This document shows, in pieces, positions 26,537 through 35,799 of a DNA stretch of 64,000 bases. A model generated the notes under the pieces. It saw only the letters and a list, made by a program, of their open reading frames with translations, did no database searches and had not been told where the DNA came from. Each line of letters starts with the position of its first letter. The stretch's first letter is position 1. Made by a program: the position numbers and the translations under genes. Source of the stretch: Photorhabdus cinerea (GTDB lineage: Bacteria; Pseudomonadota; Gammaproteobacteria; Enterobacterales; Enterobacteriaceae); assembly GCF_011189575.1 (NCBI RefSeq), contig NZ_PUJW01000007.1, positions 124,001-188,000 of the forward strand, in the 5' to 3' direction.

Positions 26537-28375
26537 CTATTCGAATTCCTCCAGATGTTCACAGATCAAAGCCATAAAAACGCTACCAAAACGTTCAAGT
26601 TTCCGTTGCCCTACCCCGTTGATTAATAACATTTCATCAGAAGTGACCGGGCATTGCTCTGACATTTCAATCAAGGTGACATCGTTAAATACAACAAAGG
26701 GAGGGATATTATTTTCGTCAGCAATCGATTTCCGCAACTTACGCAGCTTAGCAAACAGCTTACGATCGTAATTACCACTATATGATTTACTTTGCTGACT
26801 GCGCCCTTTCAGACTCTGTATTCGTGGAACAGCCAGTTTCAGCGGAACTTCACCACGCAATACTGGCCGTGCGGCTTCTGTTAATTGTAGTGCAGAATAA
26901 TTGGTGATGTTTTGACTGATAAAGCCTAAGTGAATAAGTTGCCGCAATACACTGATCCAATACTCTTGGCTTTGATCTTTACCGATGCCATAAACTGGTA
27001 AATGGTCATGCCCCATATCACGGATACGCTGATTATTCGCGCCTCTGAGCACTTCAACGATATAGCCGATACCAAAGCGCTGACCAACCCGGTAAACACA
27101 AGAAAGCGCTTTTTGCGCATCCACCAGACCATCATAATTTTTAGGTGGATCAAGGCAAATATCACAGTTGCCACAAAGGTTTTGCTTATTTTCACCAAAA
27201 TAATTCAGCAATACCAGACGGCGGCAAGTTTGTGCTTCGGCAAAAGCGCCCATTGCATTAAGTTTATGCCGTTCAATATCCTGTTGCGTGCCAACAGGTT
27301 TCTCTTCCAAACAACGGCGAAGCCATACCATGTCAGCCGGATCATAGAACAACACCGCTTCCGCAGGAAGTCCATCACGTCCGGCCCGCCCTGTCTCCTG
27401 ATAATAGGATTCGATATTACGTGGAATATTAAAATGAACCACAAACCGAACATTGGGTTTATTAATTCCCATACCAAACGCGACTGTTGCCACAACAACC
27501 TGCAAGTCATCACGCTGAAATGCATCCTGTACCCGAGCACGCTGGCTGTTATCTAACCCGGCATGGTATGGAGCAACACTCAAGCCACGTTTTTGTAGGC
27601 GTTCTGACGTTTCTTCAACTTTACTGCGGCTGTTGCAGTAAACGATGCCACTTTTGCCTTTCTGAGCACGGATAAATAGCCATAATTGATCTAATGGCTT
27701 GTATTTTTCTATCAAGGTATAACGAATATTGGGACGATCAAAACTGCTGATATGGATAAGCGGATTATTAAGATTCAGTAGGCGGACAATATCATTGCGG
27801 GTAGTTTCATCAGCGGTCGCGGTCAACGCAATGACCGGTAATGTTGGAAACCGTTGCCTGAGCTGCCCCAACGCCCGATATTCAGGCCGAAAATCATGGC
27901 CCCATTGTGAAATACAGTGTGCTTCATCCACCGCCAGCATAGCCGGTTGCCATTCCAGAAGTTGCTCAAGGAAGTTATCCATCATCAAGCGCTCAGGGGC
28001 GATATATAGCAATTTGATCATTCCCTGACGGCAGCGCCGTATCACATCAATCTGCTGTTCGCGAGACTGAGTTGAATTCAGGCAATCAGCAGCAACGCCA
28101 TTTGCCTGCAATTGATCCACCTGATCTTTCATCAGAGAGATCAATGGGGAAACAACCAACGTGATCCCGCCCTGTACCAGTGCCGGGATTTGGTAACACA
28201 ACGATTTACCACCACCCGTCGGCATAATGACCAGACAATCACGCCCTTCAAGAATGGTATTAATGACTTGTTGCTGTCCAGGCCGAAATTGCTGGTAACC
28301 AAAGGTTTCCCGCAATACCTGCTCTGTCAGTGATATCGTATTGATGACTTCTGCGGTAGACACACTTTTCCTCAA
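26537..28375 (-). CDS. recQ: RecQ, DNA helicase
   Basis: 612 residues (E. coli 609). Superfamily-2 motifs are visible: IMPTGGGKSLCYQ (motif I, about 50-62), DEAHCISQWGHDFRPEY (DEAH and aromatic-rich loop), and the QETGRAGRDG motif VI. The zinc site uses Cys residues at CRRLVLLNYFGENKQNLCGNCDIC, then the winged helix and HRDC domain (about 530-605). It unwinds DNA during recombination and fork repair. It starts the recQ-pldB-yigL operon and is divergent from yigI. Confidence 0.97.
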   Translation of the reverse strand: MRKSVSTAEVINTISLTEQVLRETFGYQQFRPGQQQVINTILEGRDCLVIMPTGGGKSLCYQIPALVQGGITLVVSPLISLMKDQVDQLQANGVAADCLNSTQSREQQIDVIRRCRQGMIKLLYIAPERLMMDNFLEQLLEWQPAMLAVDEAHCISQWGHDFRPEYRALGQLRQRFPTLPVIALTATADETTRNDIVRLLNLNNPLIHISSFDRPNIRYTLIEKYKPLDQLWLFIRAQKGKSGIVYCNSRSKVEETSERLQKRGLSVAPYHAGLDNSQRARVQDAFQRDDLQVVVATVAFGMGINKPNVRFVVHFNIPRNIESYYQETGRAGRDGLPAEAVLFYDPADMVWLRRCLEEKPVGTQQDIERHKLNAMGAFAEAQTCRRLVLLNYFGENKQNLCGNCDICLDPPKNYDGLVDAQKALSCVYRVGQRFGIGYIVEVLRGANNQRIRDMGHDHLPVYGIGKDQSQEYWISVLRQLIHLGFISQNITNYSALQLTEAARPVLRGEVPLKLAVPRIQSLKGRSQQSKSYSGNYDRKLFAKLRKLRKSIADENNIPPFVVFNDVTLIEMSEQCPVTSDEMLLINGVGQRKLERFGSVFMALICEHLEEFE

Positions 28376-28765
28376 CCATTAAAAAATCACAGACGCTATT
28401 CAAAACGCCTGTGCATTATGCTATCTCACTCTTGGAATAATTACAGCATGTCATTGAACAATCAGCCCGATACCAACACAGTCTGGACAAATCTTTGACT
28501 ATTTCCCTTTCCCCGAAGTTAATCAGCTGACTTCAATACTTTTAAGTACGAAATAGTCTATTTTCAGTAAGTTAAGCCCAATATTGGGGTTTCAATTTGT
28601 CATGGTTACATCCAATCATATTATTTAGTAATTTGATTTTTTTCAGGTTATTACTCTATATTCCCGGCAAACTGGCAAGGTTAGCAACAAAAGCATAATA
28701 TCAACAATTCATTAACTATATAAAGTCATGTTAATAACACATACCTTGATTTGGGATTAAATTAA
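28376..28765. other. recQ-yigI divergent intergenic region
   Basis: 390 bp between divergent genes. I see one imperfect hairpin near the recQ start (CACAGACG against CGCCTGTG, about 28390-28415) and AT-rich stretches toward yigI, but no promoter or operator I would defend. Confidence 0.4.
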
Positions 28766-29236
28766 ATGCCTACAACTGAAATAACCCTAGAGGAAGCCCG
28801 TCAACTGATTGGAGATGCTTTTGTTCACCATATGCCCTTTAACCAGTTATTAGGGCTTGAATTACTTCGATTTGAACAGGATTATGCAGAAATACAGTTC
28901 CATAATCAGAGTAAGCTGGTAGGTAATATCGCGCAGAAAATTTTACATGGTGGTGTGATTGCCTCAGTCTTGGATGTATGCGCCGGACTGGTCTGCATCG
29001 GTAATACGTTAAGCCGTCTGACCCCCATTTCACGAGAAGAATTAGAAAAGCGATTATCAACAATGGGAACTATCGATTTGCGGGTGGATTATCTACGCCC
29101 CGGCAGAGGTGAATTATTTACTGCTACCAGTAGTATTATCCGTAGTGGAAATAAAGTTTCTGTTGCCAGAGCTGAACTCCATAATGAGCAAAGAGCCCAT
29201 ATTGCCAGCGCAACGGCGGCTTATCTGGTAGGCTAA
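28766..29236 (+). CDS. yigI: YigI, hotdog-fold acyl-CoA thioesterase
   Basis: 156 residues with the PaaI-type hotdog signature: the helix-leading loop KILHGGVIASVLDVCAGLV (HGG motif) and the beta segment MGTIDLRVDYLRPGRGELFTA. E. coli YigI is a medium/long-chain acyl-CoA thioesterase. It stands upstream of rarD (120 bp gap) and divergent from recQ. Confidence 0.92.
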   Translation: MPTTEITLEEARQLIGDAFVHHMPFNQLLGLELLRFEQDYAEIQFHNQSKLVGNIAQKILHGGVIASVLDVCAGLVCIGNTLSRLTPISREELEKRLSTMGTIDLRVDYLRPGRGELFTATSSIIRSGNKVSVARAELHNEQRAHIASATAAYLVG

Positions 29237-29356
29237 TCATATAATTTTAACTATTTAATCCATTGCGTAATATTCAGCCCGATGACATATTATTTCCATG
29301 TTAACGGGCTAAAAGCTCATAACACTTTTTCCACCTTTAATTTGCATCAGGACAAT

Positions 29357-30247
29357 ATGAACAAACCACAAACTACCAAAGGAGTTCTATACGCCTTAGG
29401 AGCCTGTTTTATCTGGGGAATTGCTCCAGTTTATTTTAAATATATTCAGCAAGTACCTGCCGACGAAATTTTGACCCATCGTGTCATATGGTCATTTTTC
29501 TTTATGTTGCTGCTGGTAACATTAACTCGCCACTGGTCACAGGTAGCCAAGGTTTTTCATCAACCTAAAAAAGTGCTGCTGCTGGCCGTGACTGCTACTG
29601 TAGTTGCCTGTAACTGGCTGATTTACATCTGGGCGGTCAATCACGGTCATATGTTGGAAGCCAGCCTGGGTTATTTTATTAGCCCACTAGTTAACGTTTT
29701 GTTTGGTATGCTGTTTCTGAGTGAGCGTTTCCGTCGAATGCAATGGGTTGCGGTTATTCTGGCCTTTACCGGCGTGTTAATCCAGCTATGGCAATTTGGC
29801 TCTATACCGGTCATTGGGTTAAGTTTAGCGGTCACTTTTGCCTTGTATGCCCTGCTTCGTAAGAAGATGAATGTTGATGCGCAAACGGGTATGACGATTG
29901 AAACACTGTGGTTACTGCCGGTTGCGGCCATTTACCTGTTTGGTTTTGCCAACAGTCCAACCAGTGATTTAAGTACTAACTCTACAACACTTAATTTATT
30001 GCTGATTTCTGCGGGCATTATCACTACTGTGCCATTACTGTTATTCACAGAAGCTGCTGCTCATCTGCGTCTATCTACGCTCGGATTCTTCCAGTATGTC
30101 GGCCCAATACTGATGTTCTTGCTGGCAACCTTGGTTTACGATGAACAAATAGGCACTGACCGGCTGATTACTTTCGGCTTTATCTGGGCTGCATTGATGC
30201 TATTTACACTGGATGCCGTGTATACACAGCGTAGATTGCAGAGATAG
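29357..30247 (+). CDS. rarD: RarD, EamA-family permease (chloramphenicol-sensitivity protein)
   Basis: I start at the ATG at 29357 (296 residues, exactly the E. coli length; MNKPQTTKGVLYALGAC). The ATG at 29282 would add a polar 25-residue extension. Ten membrane spans in two EamA repeats begin LGACFIWGIAPVYFKYI; the conserved VGPILMFLLATLVYDE lies near the end. The transported substrate is unknown; the name comes from its effect on chloramphenicol sensitivity. Confidence 0.94.
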   Translation: MNKPQTTKGVLYALGACFIWGIAPVYFKYIQQVPADEILTHRVIWSFFFMLLLVTLTRHWSQVAKVFHQPKKVLLLAVTATVVACNWLIYIWAVNHGHMLEASLGYFISPLVNVLFGMLFLSERFRRMQWVAVILAFTGVLIQLWQFGSIPVIGLSLAVTFALYALLRKKMNVDAQTGMTIETLWLLPVAAIYLFGFANSPTSDLSTNSTTLNLLLISAGIITTVPLLLFTEAAAHLRLSTLGFFQYVGPILMFLLATLVYDEQIGTDRLITFGFIWAALMLFTLDAVYTQRRLQR

Positions 30248-30255
30248 CAAAAATA

Positions 30256-30594
30256 ATGAAAAGAACCATCAGATTAGCCAAAACAACAGAACAAATTGCC
30301 CTTGAAGCACTTCAGTTACGTGCTTCTCTGATGTGGGAAGAAAATCGGGAATTATTATTAGCAAATCCTCACATGATAGAACTCCCTACAGAATATATTG
30401 AAGCAGGGTATGTTTATATTGCGGAACAAGCTGGCGTAATTCTAGGGTTCAGTGTTGTATTGCCGCAATCTGATGGAGATTCAGAACTTGATGGATTATT
30501 TGTTGAACCCACTGCCTGGCATCAAGGTATCGGCAGGCAAGGAATGTATTTCTCGTCATTCAAACATATCATGAACATTCATTTTTGTTACTAA
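30256..30594 (+). pseudogene. Truncated GNAT acetyltransferase
   Basis: 112 residues. The first 95 look like a GNAT domain up to the acetyl-CoA P-loop start (LDGLFVEPTAWHQGIGRQG, compare R/Q-x-x-G-x-G/A). The sequence then turns into MYFSSFKHIMNIHFCY and stops, so the second half of the fold is missing. An ERIC element begins 13 bp after the stop. It is probably a 3'-truncated remnant and unlikely to be active. It follows rarD by 8 bp. Confidence 0.75.
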
Positions 30595-30606
30595 TTTCTG
30601 ATTATC

Positions 30607-30729
30607 TATACCCTATGGATTTCAAGATGCATCGCGACGGCAAAGGAGCGAATCCCCGGGAGCATAGCGAACTATGTGACCGGGGTGAGTGCAGCCAACA
30701 AAGAGGCAACTTGAAAGATAACGGGTATA
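30607..30729. repeat. ERIC (IRU) element
   Basis: A 123-bp imperfect palindrome beginning TATACCC and ending GGGTATA, with arms ATTTCAAG near the left end and CTTGAAA near the right. The central core is GAATCCCCGGGAGCATAG opposite CTATGTGACCGGGGTGAGTG. This is the enterobacterial repetitive intergenic consensus structure. It lies between the truncated acetyltransferase and corA. DNA from 30730 to 30840 shows one unrecognised open frame reading out of the element. Confidence 0.93.
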
Positions 30730-30842
30730 TACCGGATCGACGGTAGGCCAGCCATTATTATGGCAATACAAAAGAGCAACTAATTCACGGATAAATTCGA
30801 AATCAATGGCGGCAAACTCTGTTTGGTGGACGGAACTTGATT

Positions 30843-30875
30843 AAAACAAAATGCCGGATAAAGAGAACCAGCATT
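30843..30875 (-). terminator. Terminator of corA
   Basis: Arms AATGCCGG (30850-30856 region) and CCAGCATT (30868-30875) give an 8-bp stem with one G-T pair. On the minus strand they are followed by TTGTTTT. It lies about 22 bp past the corA stop. Confidence 0.65.
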
Positions 30876-30896
30876 TTGTCAGTAATCTGTAATACA

Positions 30897-31847
30897 TTAC
30901 AACCAATTCTTCCGCTTAAAATAAAGATACGGCGCAAGGCCAGCCGCAATCATTAGACCAATTGCGCCCGGATAACCAAATGTCCAGTGCAACTCTGGCA
31001 TAAACTCAAAGTTCATACCGTAACTGGAAGCCACCAGCGTTGGTGGCAAAAATACCACTGAGACAACTGAGAAAATTTTGATAATCCGGCTCTGTTCTAT
31101 ATTGATAAATCCCATTGCTGCCTGCATCAGGAAGTTAACTTTCTGGAACAAAGATTCATTATGTGGCAACAAGGATTCGATATCCCGCAGTATTTCACGG
31201 GCTTGCTCAAGTTGATCAGCCGGTAAACGGGCACGTCGCACCAAAAAGTTAAGCGCGCGCTGAGTATCCATCAGGCACAAACGAACCTTCCAACCAATAT
31301 CTTCCTGCTCAGCAAGACTGGACAAGGCAATGTCAAACTCATCCCCCTGTTTCCCTTCCATAATGACCCGGCTCAGGGATTCCAGCACGCTATAAATATT
31401 TTCGATAACATCAGCCAGCTGTTCGATTTTTGTTTCAAACAAATCCATCAGCACTTCATAAGCATTACCATCAACTAATATCTGATTACGAGCACGCATA
31501 CGGTACAATCGGAATGCAGGGAGCTCACGCTCTCGCAATGTATAGAGACGACCATCACGAATAGTAAATGCAACTGTCGCGTTGCCAGCATGGTCTTCTG
31601 CGTCTTCGAAGTAAAAAAATGAGTGGACGTGTATTCCGTCTTCATCTTCAAAAAAACGCGCTGATGCCTCAATATCATCCAATTCCGGTCGGGTTGCCAA
31701 AATCTGGCCTAATTCATTTTGGACATGAAGCCTATCTTGTTCTTCCGGCTCAACCAAATCTACCCACAAGGAATCGGATAACTTTTCTCCCTCTTCTAAT
31801 TCAAGACGGAGCAGGCGATTATTCTCTAACTTAAATGCGCTCAGCAT
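30897..31847 (-). CDS. corA: CorA, Mg2+/Co2+/Ni2+ transporter
   Basis: 316 residues, the E. coli length. A large acidic cytoplasmic N-terminal funnel is followed by a long helix and two C-terminal membrane spans. The signature selectivity loop YGMNFEFMPE (GMN motif) sits between the spans and the C-terminus is basic (YFKRKNWL). It forms a homopentameric channel gated by cytoplasmic Mg2+. It sits 95 bp downstream of uvrD; no leader peptide is obvious. Confidence 0.97.
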   Translation of the reverse strand: MLSAFKLENNRLLRLELEEGEKLSDSLWVDLVEPEEQDRLHVQNELGQILATRPELDDIEASARFFEDEDGIHVHSFFYFEDAEDHAGNATVAFTIRDGRLYTLRERELPAFRLYRMRARNQILVDGNAYEVLMDLFETKIEQLADVIENIYSVLESLSRVIMEGKQGDEFDIALSSLAEQEDIGWKVRLCLMDTQRALNFLVRRARLPADQLEQAREILRDIESLLPHNESLFQKVNFLMQAAMGFINIEQSRIIKIFSVVSVVFLPPTLVASSYGMNFEFMPELHWTFGYPGAIGLMIAAGLAPYLYFKRKNWL

Positions 31848-31942
31848 GTATCATAAGTCTCCTTTACTCCCTACATGATCGTAAGGCGCGAATGTTACGC
31901 TTAGAAGAAAAAGCGTGTCAACATTCAACCTGGATATTATTT

Positions 31943-34105
31943 TCAGACCGTTTCAAGCCTGGCATAAGCAGCTACCAGCCACTTAATCCCTTCGCCCTGA
32001 AACGCGATTTGCAACCGGCTATGTTCACCATCACCCTCCATATTAACAATGGTTCCTTCACCAAATTTAGGGTGACGAACTCGTTGTCCGAGAGTATAAC
32101 CGCTATCATTGGAACTTATTGGCGTACCTAACCGACGATGGCTGACTGGACGAGATACTGTCGCACGTAACCGAACCTCTTCAATACATTCTGGCGGCAG
32201 CTCCCCAATAAAACGGGATGGCCGATGATAAACTTCTTTGCCATATAAACGGCGGCTTTCTGCATAAGTGATTGTCAACTTTTCCATTGCTCGTGTCAGG
32301 CCCACATAAGCCAGACGACGCTCTTCTTCCAAACGTCCACTTTCTTCAATCGACATCTGGCTTGGGAACATACCTTCTTCCATGCCAACAATAAATACCT
32401 GCGGGAACTCTAACCCCTTAGCCGAATGTAATGTCATCAGTTGCACCGAATCCTGATAGGCATCTGCCTGACCTTCTCCTGATTCCAGCGCTGCATGAGA
32501 AAGAAATGCCTGCAATGGCATCAAATCTTCATCCTCATCTTGATAATTAAATTGGCGGGTTGCAGTGACAAGTTCCTCAAGGTTCTCTATACGCGCCTGT
32601 GCTTTTTCACCTTTTTCCTGCTGATACATCGCTCGCAGGCCAGAATCACGAATAACCCTGTCAGTCTGAACATGCAATGGCATATCTTCAGTTTCTGATG
32701 ATAACGCCTCTATCAGTTCAATAAAGCGCTGTAAGGAAGAAGCTGCACGCCCAGCCAGTACCTTCTCCTGAAGCAAAATTTGACAACAGTCCCACAACGT
32801 TTCCTGCCGTTCACGGGCAGCCTGGCGGACAATATCCAACGTTCTGTCACCAATACCACGGGTAGGCGTATTCACCACGCGTTCAAACGCCGCGTCATCA
32901 TTGCGGTTAGCAATTAAACGTAAGTAAGCCAGTGCATCTTTAATTTCCTGACGTTCAAAGAACCGTTGACCACCATAAATACGGTACGGCATTGATGCCT
33001 GTAACAGCGCCTCTTCCAGTACACGGGACTGGGCATTGCTGCGGTAAAGTATGGCACAGTTTTTCAACGCACCCCCGTTTTCGAGCCAGTTTTTAATCCG
33101 ACTGACCACATAACGAGCTTCATCCAATTCATTAAATGCACAATAAAGGGAAATGGGTTCACCCTCTACACCATCAGTCCACAGATTCTTACCCAGACGA
33201 TCACTGTTATTAGCAATCAGTGTATTTGCAACCTTCAGAATATTACTGGTAGAACGGTAGTTCTGCTCCAAACGGATAGTTTCAGCGCCAGAAAAATCTT
33301 TCAGAAAACGCTGAATATTCTCAACCTGAGCCCCACGCCAGCCATAAATAGATTGATCATCGTCCCCGACAATCATCACTTTGCCCGTTTCCCCTGCCAG
33401 CAAATGAATCCAGGCATATTGAATACTGTTAGTGTCTTGAAACTCATCCACCAAAATATTAGTAAAGCGACCACGGTAGTGTTGCAAGATCTGCGGTTTA
33501 TTCAGCCACAGTTCATGAGCCCGTAGTAGAAGCTCAGCAAAATCTACCAGCCCGGCCCGATCACAAGCCTCCTGATAAGCCTGATAAACTTTCTGCCATG
33601 TCATCTCAACAGGGTTGCCATAACTTTCAATATTCTGTGGCCGCAACCCTTCATCTTTTTTGCCGTTGATGTACCACATACCCTGACGGGCCGGCCATTG
33701 TTTATCATCCAAATTCATCGCTTTGATAATACGTTTAAGCAAACGATGCTGATCTTCGCTGTCAAGAATCTGAAAATCCTGTGGCAGATTGGCATCCAGA
33801 TGATGTGCCCGTAATAAACGATGGGCCAAACCATGGAATGTACCAATCCACATGCCCCCTTGACTGGTACCGATCAAGTTTTCAATCCGGTGACGCATTT
33901 CTGCAGCAGCCTTATTGGTAAAAGTCACTGCCATAATGGAAAATGGTGAAGCATTCTCCACTGATAATAACCAGGCAATCCGGTGTACCAGAACCCGGGT
34001 TTTACCACTCCCTGCTCCGGCCAGTACCAACATGTTTGTCCACGGGGCCGCTACAGCTTCCCGTTGTTTGTCATTTAGACTTTCGAGCAGATAGGAGACG
34101 TCCAT
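31943..34105 (-). CDS. uvrD: UvrD, DNA helicase II
   Basis: 720 residues from the ATG at 34105 (MDVSYLLESLNDKQREA), equal to E. coli. A more upstream ATG (34132) would add MLSNQLMVI and is less likely. Superfamily-1 motifs are visible: AGAGSGKT (29-36), DEFQDTNSIQY, GDDDQSIYGWRGA, and the C-terminal VGLTRAMEKL. A Tudor-like tail ends GQRVRHPKFGEGTI. It acts in nucleotide excision repair and MutHLS mismatch repair and removes RecA filaments. A LexA box precedes it. Confidence 0.97.
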   Translation of the reverse strand: MDVSYLLESLNDKQREAVAAPWTNMLVLAGAGSGKTRVLVHRIAWLLSVENASPFSIMAVTFTNKAAAEMRHRIENLIGTSQGGMWIGTFHGLAHRLLRAHHLDANLPQDFQILDSEDQHRLLKRIIKAMNLDDKQWPARQGMWYINGKKDEGLRPQNIESYGNPVEMTWQKVYQAYQEACDRAGLVDFAELLLRAHELWLNKPQILQHYRGRFTNILVDEFQDTNSIQYAWIHLLAGETGKVMIVGDDDQSIYGWRGAQVENIQRFLKDFSGAETIRLEQNYRSTSNILKVANTLIANNSDRLGKNLWTDGVEGEPISLYCAFNELDEARYVVSRIKNWLENGGALKNCAILYRSNAQSRVLEEALLQASMPYRIYGGQRFFERQEIKDALAYLRLIANRNDDAAFERVVNTPTRGIGDRTLDIVRQAARERQETLWDCCQILLQEKVLAGRAASSLQRFIELIEALSSETEDMPLHVQTDRVIRDSGLRAMYQQEKGEKAQARIENLEELVTATRQFNYQDEDEDLMPLQAFLSHAALESGEGQADAYQDSVQLMTLHSAKGLEFPQVFIVGMEEGMFPSQMSIEESGRLEEERRLAYVGLTRAMEKLTITYAESRRLYGKEVYHRPSRFIGELPPECIEEVRLRATVSRPVSHRRLGTPISSNDSGYTLGQRVRHPKFGEGTIVNMEGDGEHSRLQIAFQGEGIKWLVAAYARLETV

Positions 34106-34142
34106 AATTACCATCAGTTGATTAGACAGCAACCAAAGGCTG

Positions 34143-34158
34143 CTGTGTTTTTATACAG
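34143..34158. promoter_or_regulatory. LexA (SOS) box of uvrD
   Basis: CTGTGTTTTTATACAG fits CTGT-N8-ACAG exactly and lies 38-53 bp upstream of the uvrD start. On the uvrD strand it contains TATAAA, so bound LexA would cover a likely -10 element. E. coli uvrD is a known LexA-regulated gene. Confidence 0.8.
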
Positions 34159-34171
34159 AATAATTTCTTGA

Positions 34172-34891
34172 TTATATCAATGCTGTCAAAGAAGCCAAAT
34201 CGGAAATCTCAATATGCGGCAACAGGCGACTTTCAGCTACCTGCAATAGTTTTTTATTTTCTGTATTAATCCAGCAAGCCTGCATACCACTACGAAGTGC
34301 CCCTTCCACATCGGTATTCAGGTCATCACCGACATGCAAAATTCGCCCAAGCGGTAAACTCAAACGATCGGCTGCCAAACGGTACATATCACTGTAAGGT
34401 TTTGAGCGCCCATCAGGGCCAGCTTTCAACACAAATTTAAAATAACGAGCAAGACCACAAGCCGCTGGTTCTGCATTACCATTCGTAATGGCTACCAATG
34501 GCATCCGTTCAGCAAGTATAGCTAGGGTTTTATGTGTTGCTTCAGGCACATCAATCTGATTGCGCCAGTGTGCGAAATGAGCCGTAATCTCATCAGCTCC
34601 CCGACAAGCATCTTCACGGCTAAAACCGTAATGACAAAACATCAACTCAGCAGACTGCCAACGCAATAAAGTCATATCATGATAAATGTCAGGATGTTGC
34701 TCAAGTATCGCTTTACGGAAAACACACAGATCCTGATGATCGAGGTGACTAAATTTAGGTGAGTATTGCCGCACAAAATTCAATACCGCTTCTTCTGCCT
34801 TATCTAACACTGGACGATTGTCGTAAAGAGTATCATCCAGATCAAATGTCATTGCTGAGACTGGCGCAAGAGGCCGATAAAAATGCATCAC
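34172..34891 (-). CDS. yigB: YigB, HAD phosphatase (5-amino-6-(5-phosphoribitylamino)uracil phosphatase)
   Basis: 239 residues. HAD motif I is FDLDDTLYDN, motif II is AITNGN, the Lys is in AGPDGRSKPY, and motif IV is HVGDDLNTDVEGA. E. coli YigB dephosphorylates a riboflavin-pathway intermediate and FMN. It is last in the lptM-dapF-yigA-xerC-yigB operon; its start overlaps the xerC stop as ATGA. Confidence 0.95.
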   Translation of the reverse strand: MMHFYRPLAPVSAMTFDLDDTLYDNRPVLDKAEEAVLNFVRQYSPKFSHLDHQDLCVFRKAILEQHPDIYHDMTLLRWQSAELMFCHYGFSREDACRGADEITAHFAHWRNQIDVPEATHKTLAILAERMPLVAITNGNAEPAACGLARYFKFVLKAGPDGRSKPYSDMYRLAADRLSLPLGRILHVGDDLNTDVEGALRSGMQACWINTENKKLLQVAESRLLPHIEISDLASLTALI

Positions 34892-35799
34892 GATTTCCCT
34901 CGTTTGGCTCTGGGATGAGCGACATCATACACTTTTGTTAAATGCTGGAAATCCAGATGTGTGTAGACTTGCGTGGTAGACAAGCTGGCATGACCAAGTA
35001 GTTCCTGAACCGCTCGCAAGTCACCACTGGATTCTAGAATATGAGTGGCAAAAGAGTGGCGCAATTTATGAGGATGGATATGGCTGCTTATCCCCTGACG
35101 TATGCCCCACTGCGCAAATCGCTGCTGTACATTCCGGGTTGATATTCTTCGCCCCCTATTTGAGATAAAAACAGCATTATCCCCCGGTTCGAACAGTTCT
35201 CGCATCTCCAGCCAACGATTAAGCCATTCAACAGCAGTCTGTCCCACAGGAACCTTCCGCTCTTTACTCCCTTTACCTGAAACCCATACCTCTCCACTTT
35301 CAAGATCCAGATGCCGGCAATCAAGACCAACCAGCTCCGATAAACGCAACCCAGCACCATACATCACTTCCAACATAGTCCGGTCACGCACTGATAATGG
35401 ATCATCGAAATTGATATTTAGTAATTGGTTGACTTCATCCACATCAATATTTTTCGGCAAGTGGCGCTTAGTTCCCGGAGTACTCACGACTTTACCCGGG
35501 TTAACAGCAATCACGCCCTGAGTAACCAGCCAATCAAGGAAACTGCGCAAGGAAGATAAACGCAAAGACAGATTAGCTGACTGTAAACCAGCGCGGCGAC
35601 TACGTGTTACCAGCATTCTCACTTTGGCAGGATCAAGATCTTTCCATTGTCTAACATCTATTGCTAAAACCATCTCTGCCAGCGCAGAAAGATGACGACG
35701 GTAATTAATGATAGTCACCGGGCTTAGCCGGCGCTCTACCCTGAGATACCGCAGAAATGCCTCAACCGGCTCCAGTAATAGATCGATTTCCTGCGTCAT
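34888..35799 (-). CDS. xerC: XerC, tyrosine recombinase
   Basis: 303 residues. A SAM-like core-binding domain occupies about 1-100. The catalytic domain has the RLSELVGL arginine, KGSKERKVPVG lysine, HKLRHSFATH, LGHASLSTTQ and the nucleophile Tyr279 in VYTHLDF. With XerD it resolves chromosome dimers at dif. It is coupled by 4-bp overlaps to both neighbours (yigA upstream, yigB downstream). Confidence 0.97.
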   Translation of the reverse strand: MTQEIDLLLEPVEAFLRYLRVERRLSPVTIINYRRHLSALAEMVLAIDVRQWKDLDPAKVRMLVTRSRRAGLQSANLSLRLSSLRSFLDWLVTQGVIAVNPGKVVSTPGTKRHLPKNIDVDEVNQLLNINFDDPLSVRDRTMLEVMYGAGLRLSELVGLDCRHLDLESGEVWVSGKGSKERKVPVGQTAVEWLNRWLEMRELFEPGDNAVFISNRGRRISTRNVQQRFAQWGIRQGISSHIHPHKLRHSFATHILESSGDLRAVQELLGHASLSTTQVYTHLDFQHLTKVYDVAHPRAKRGKS

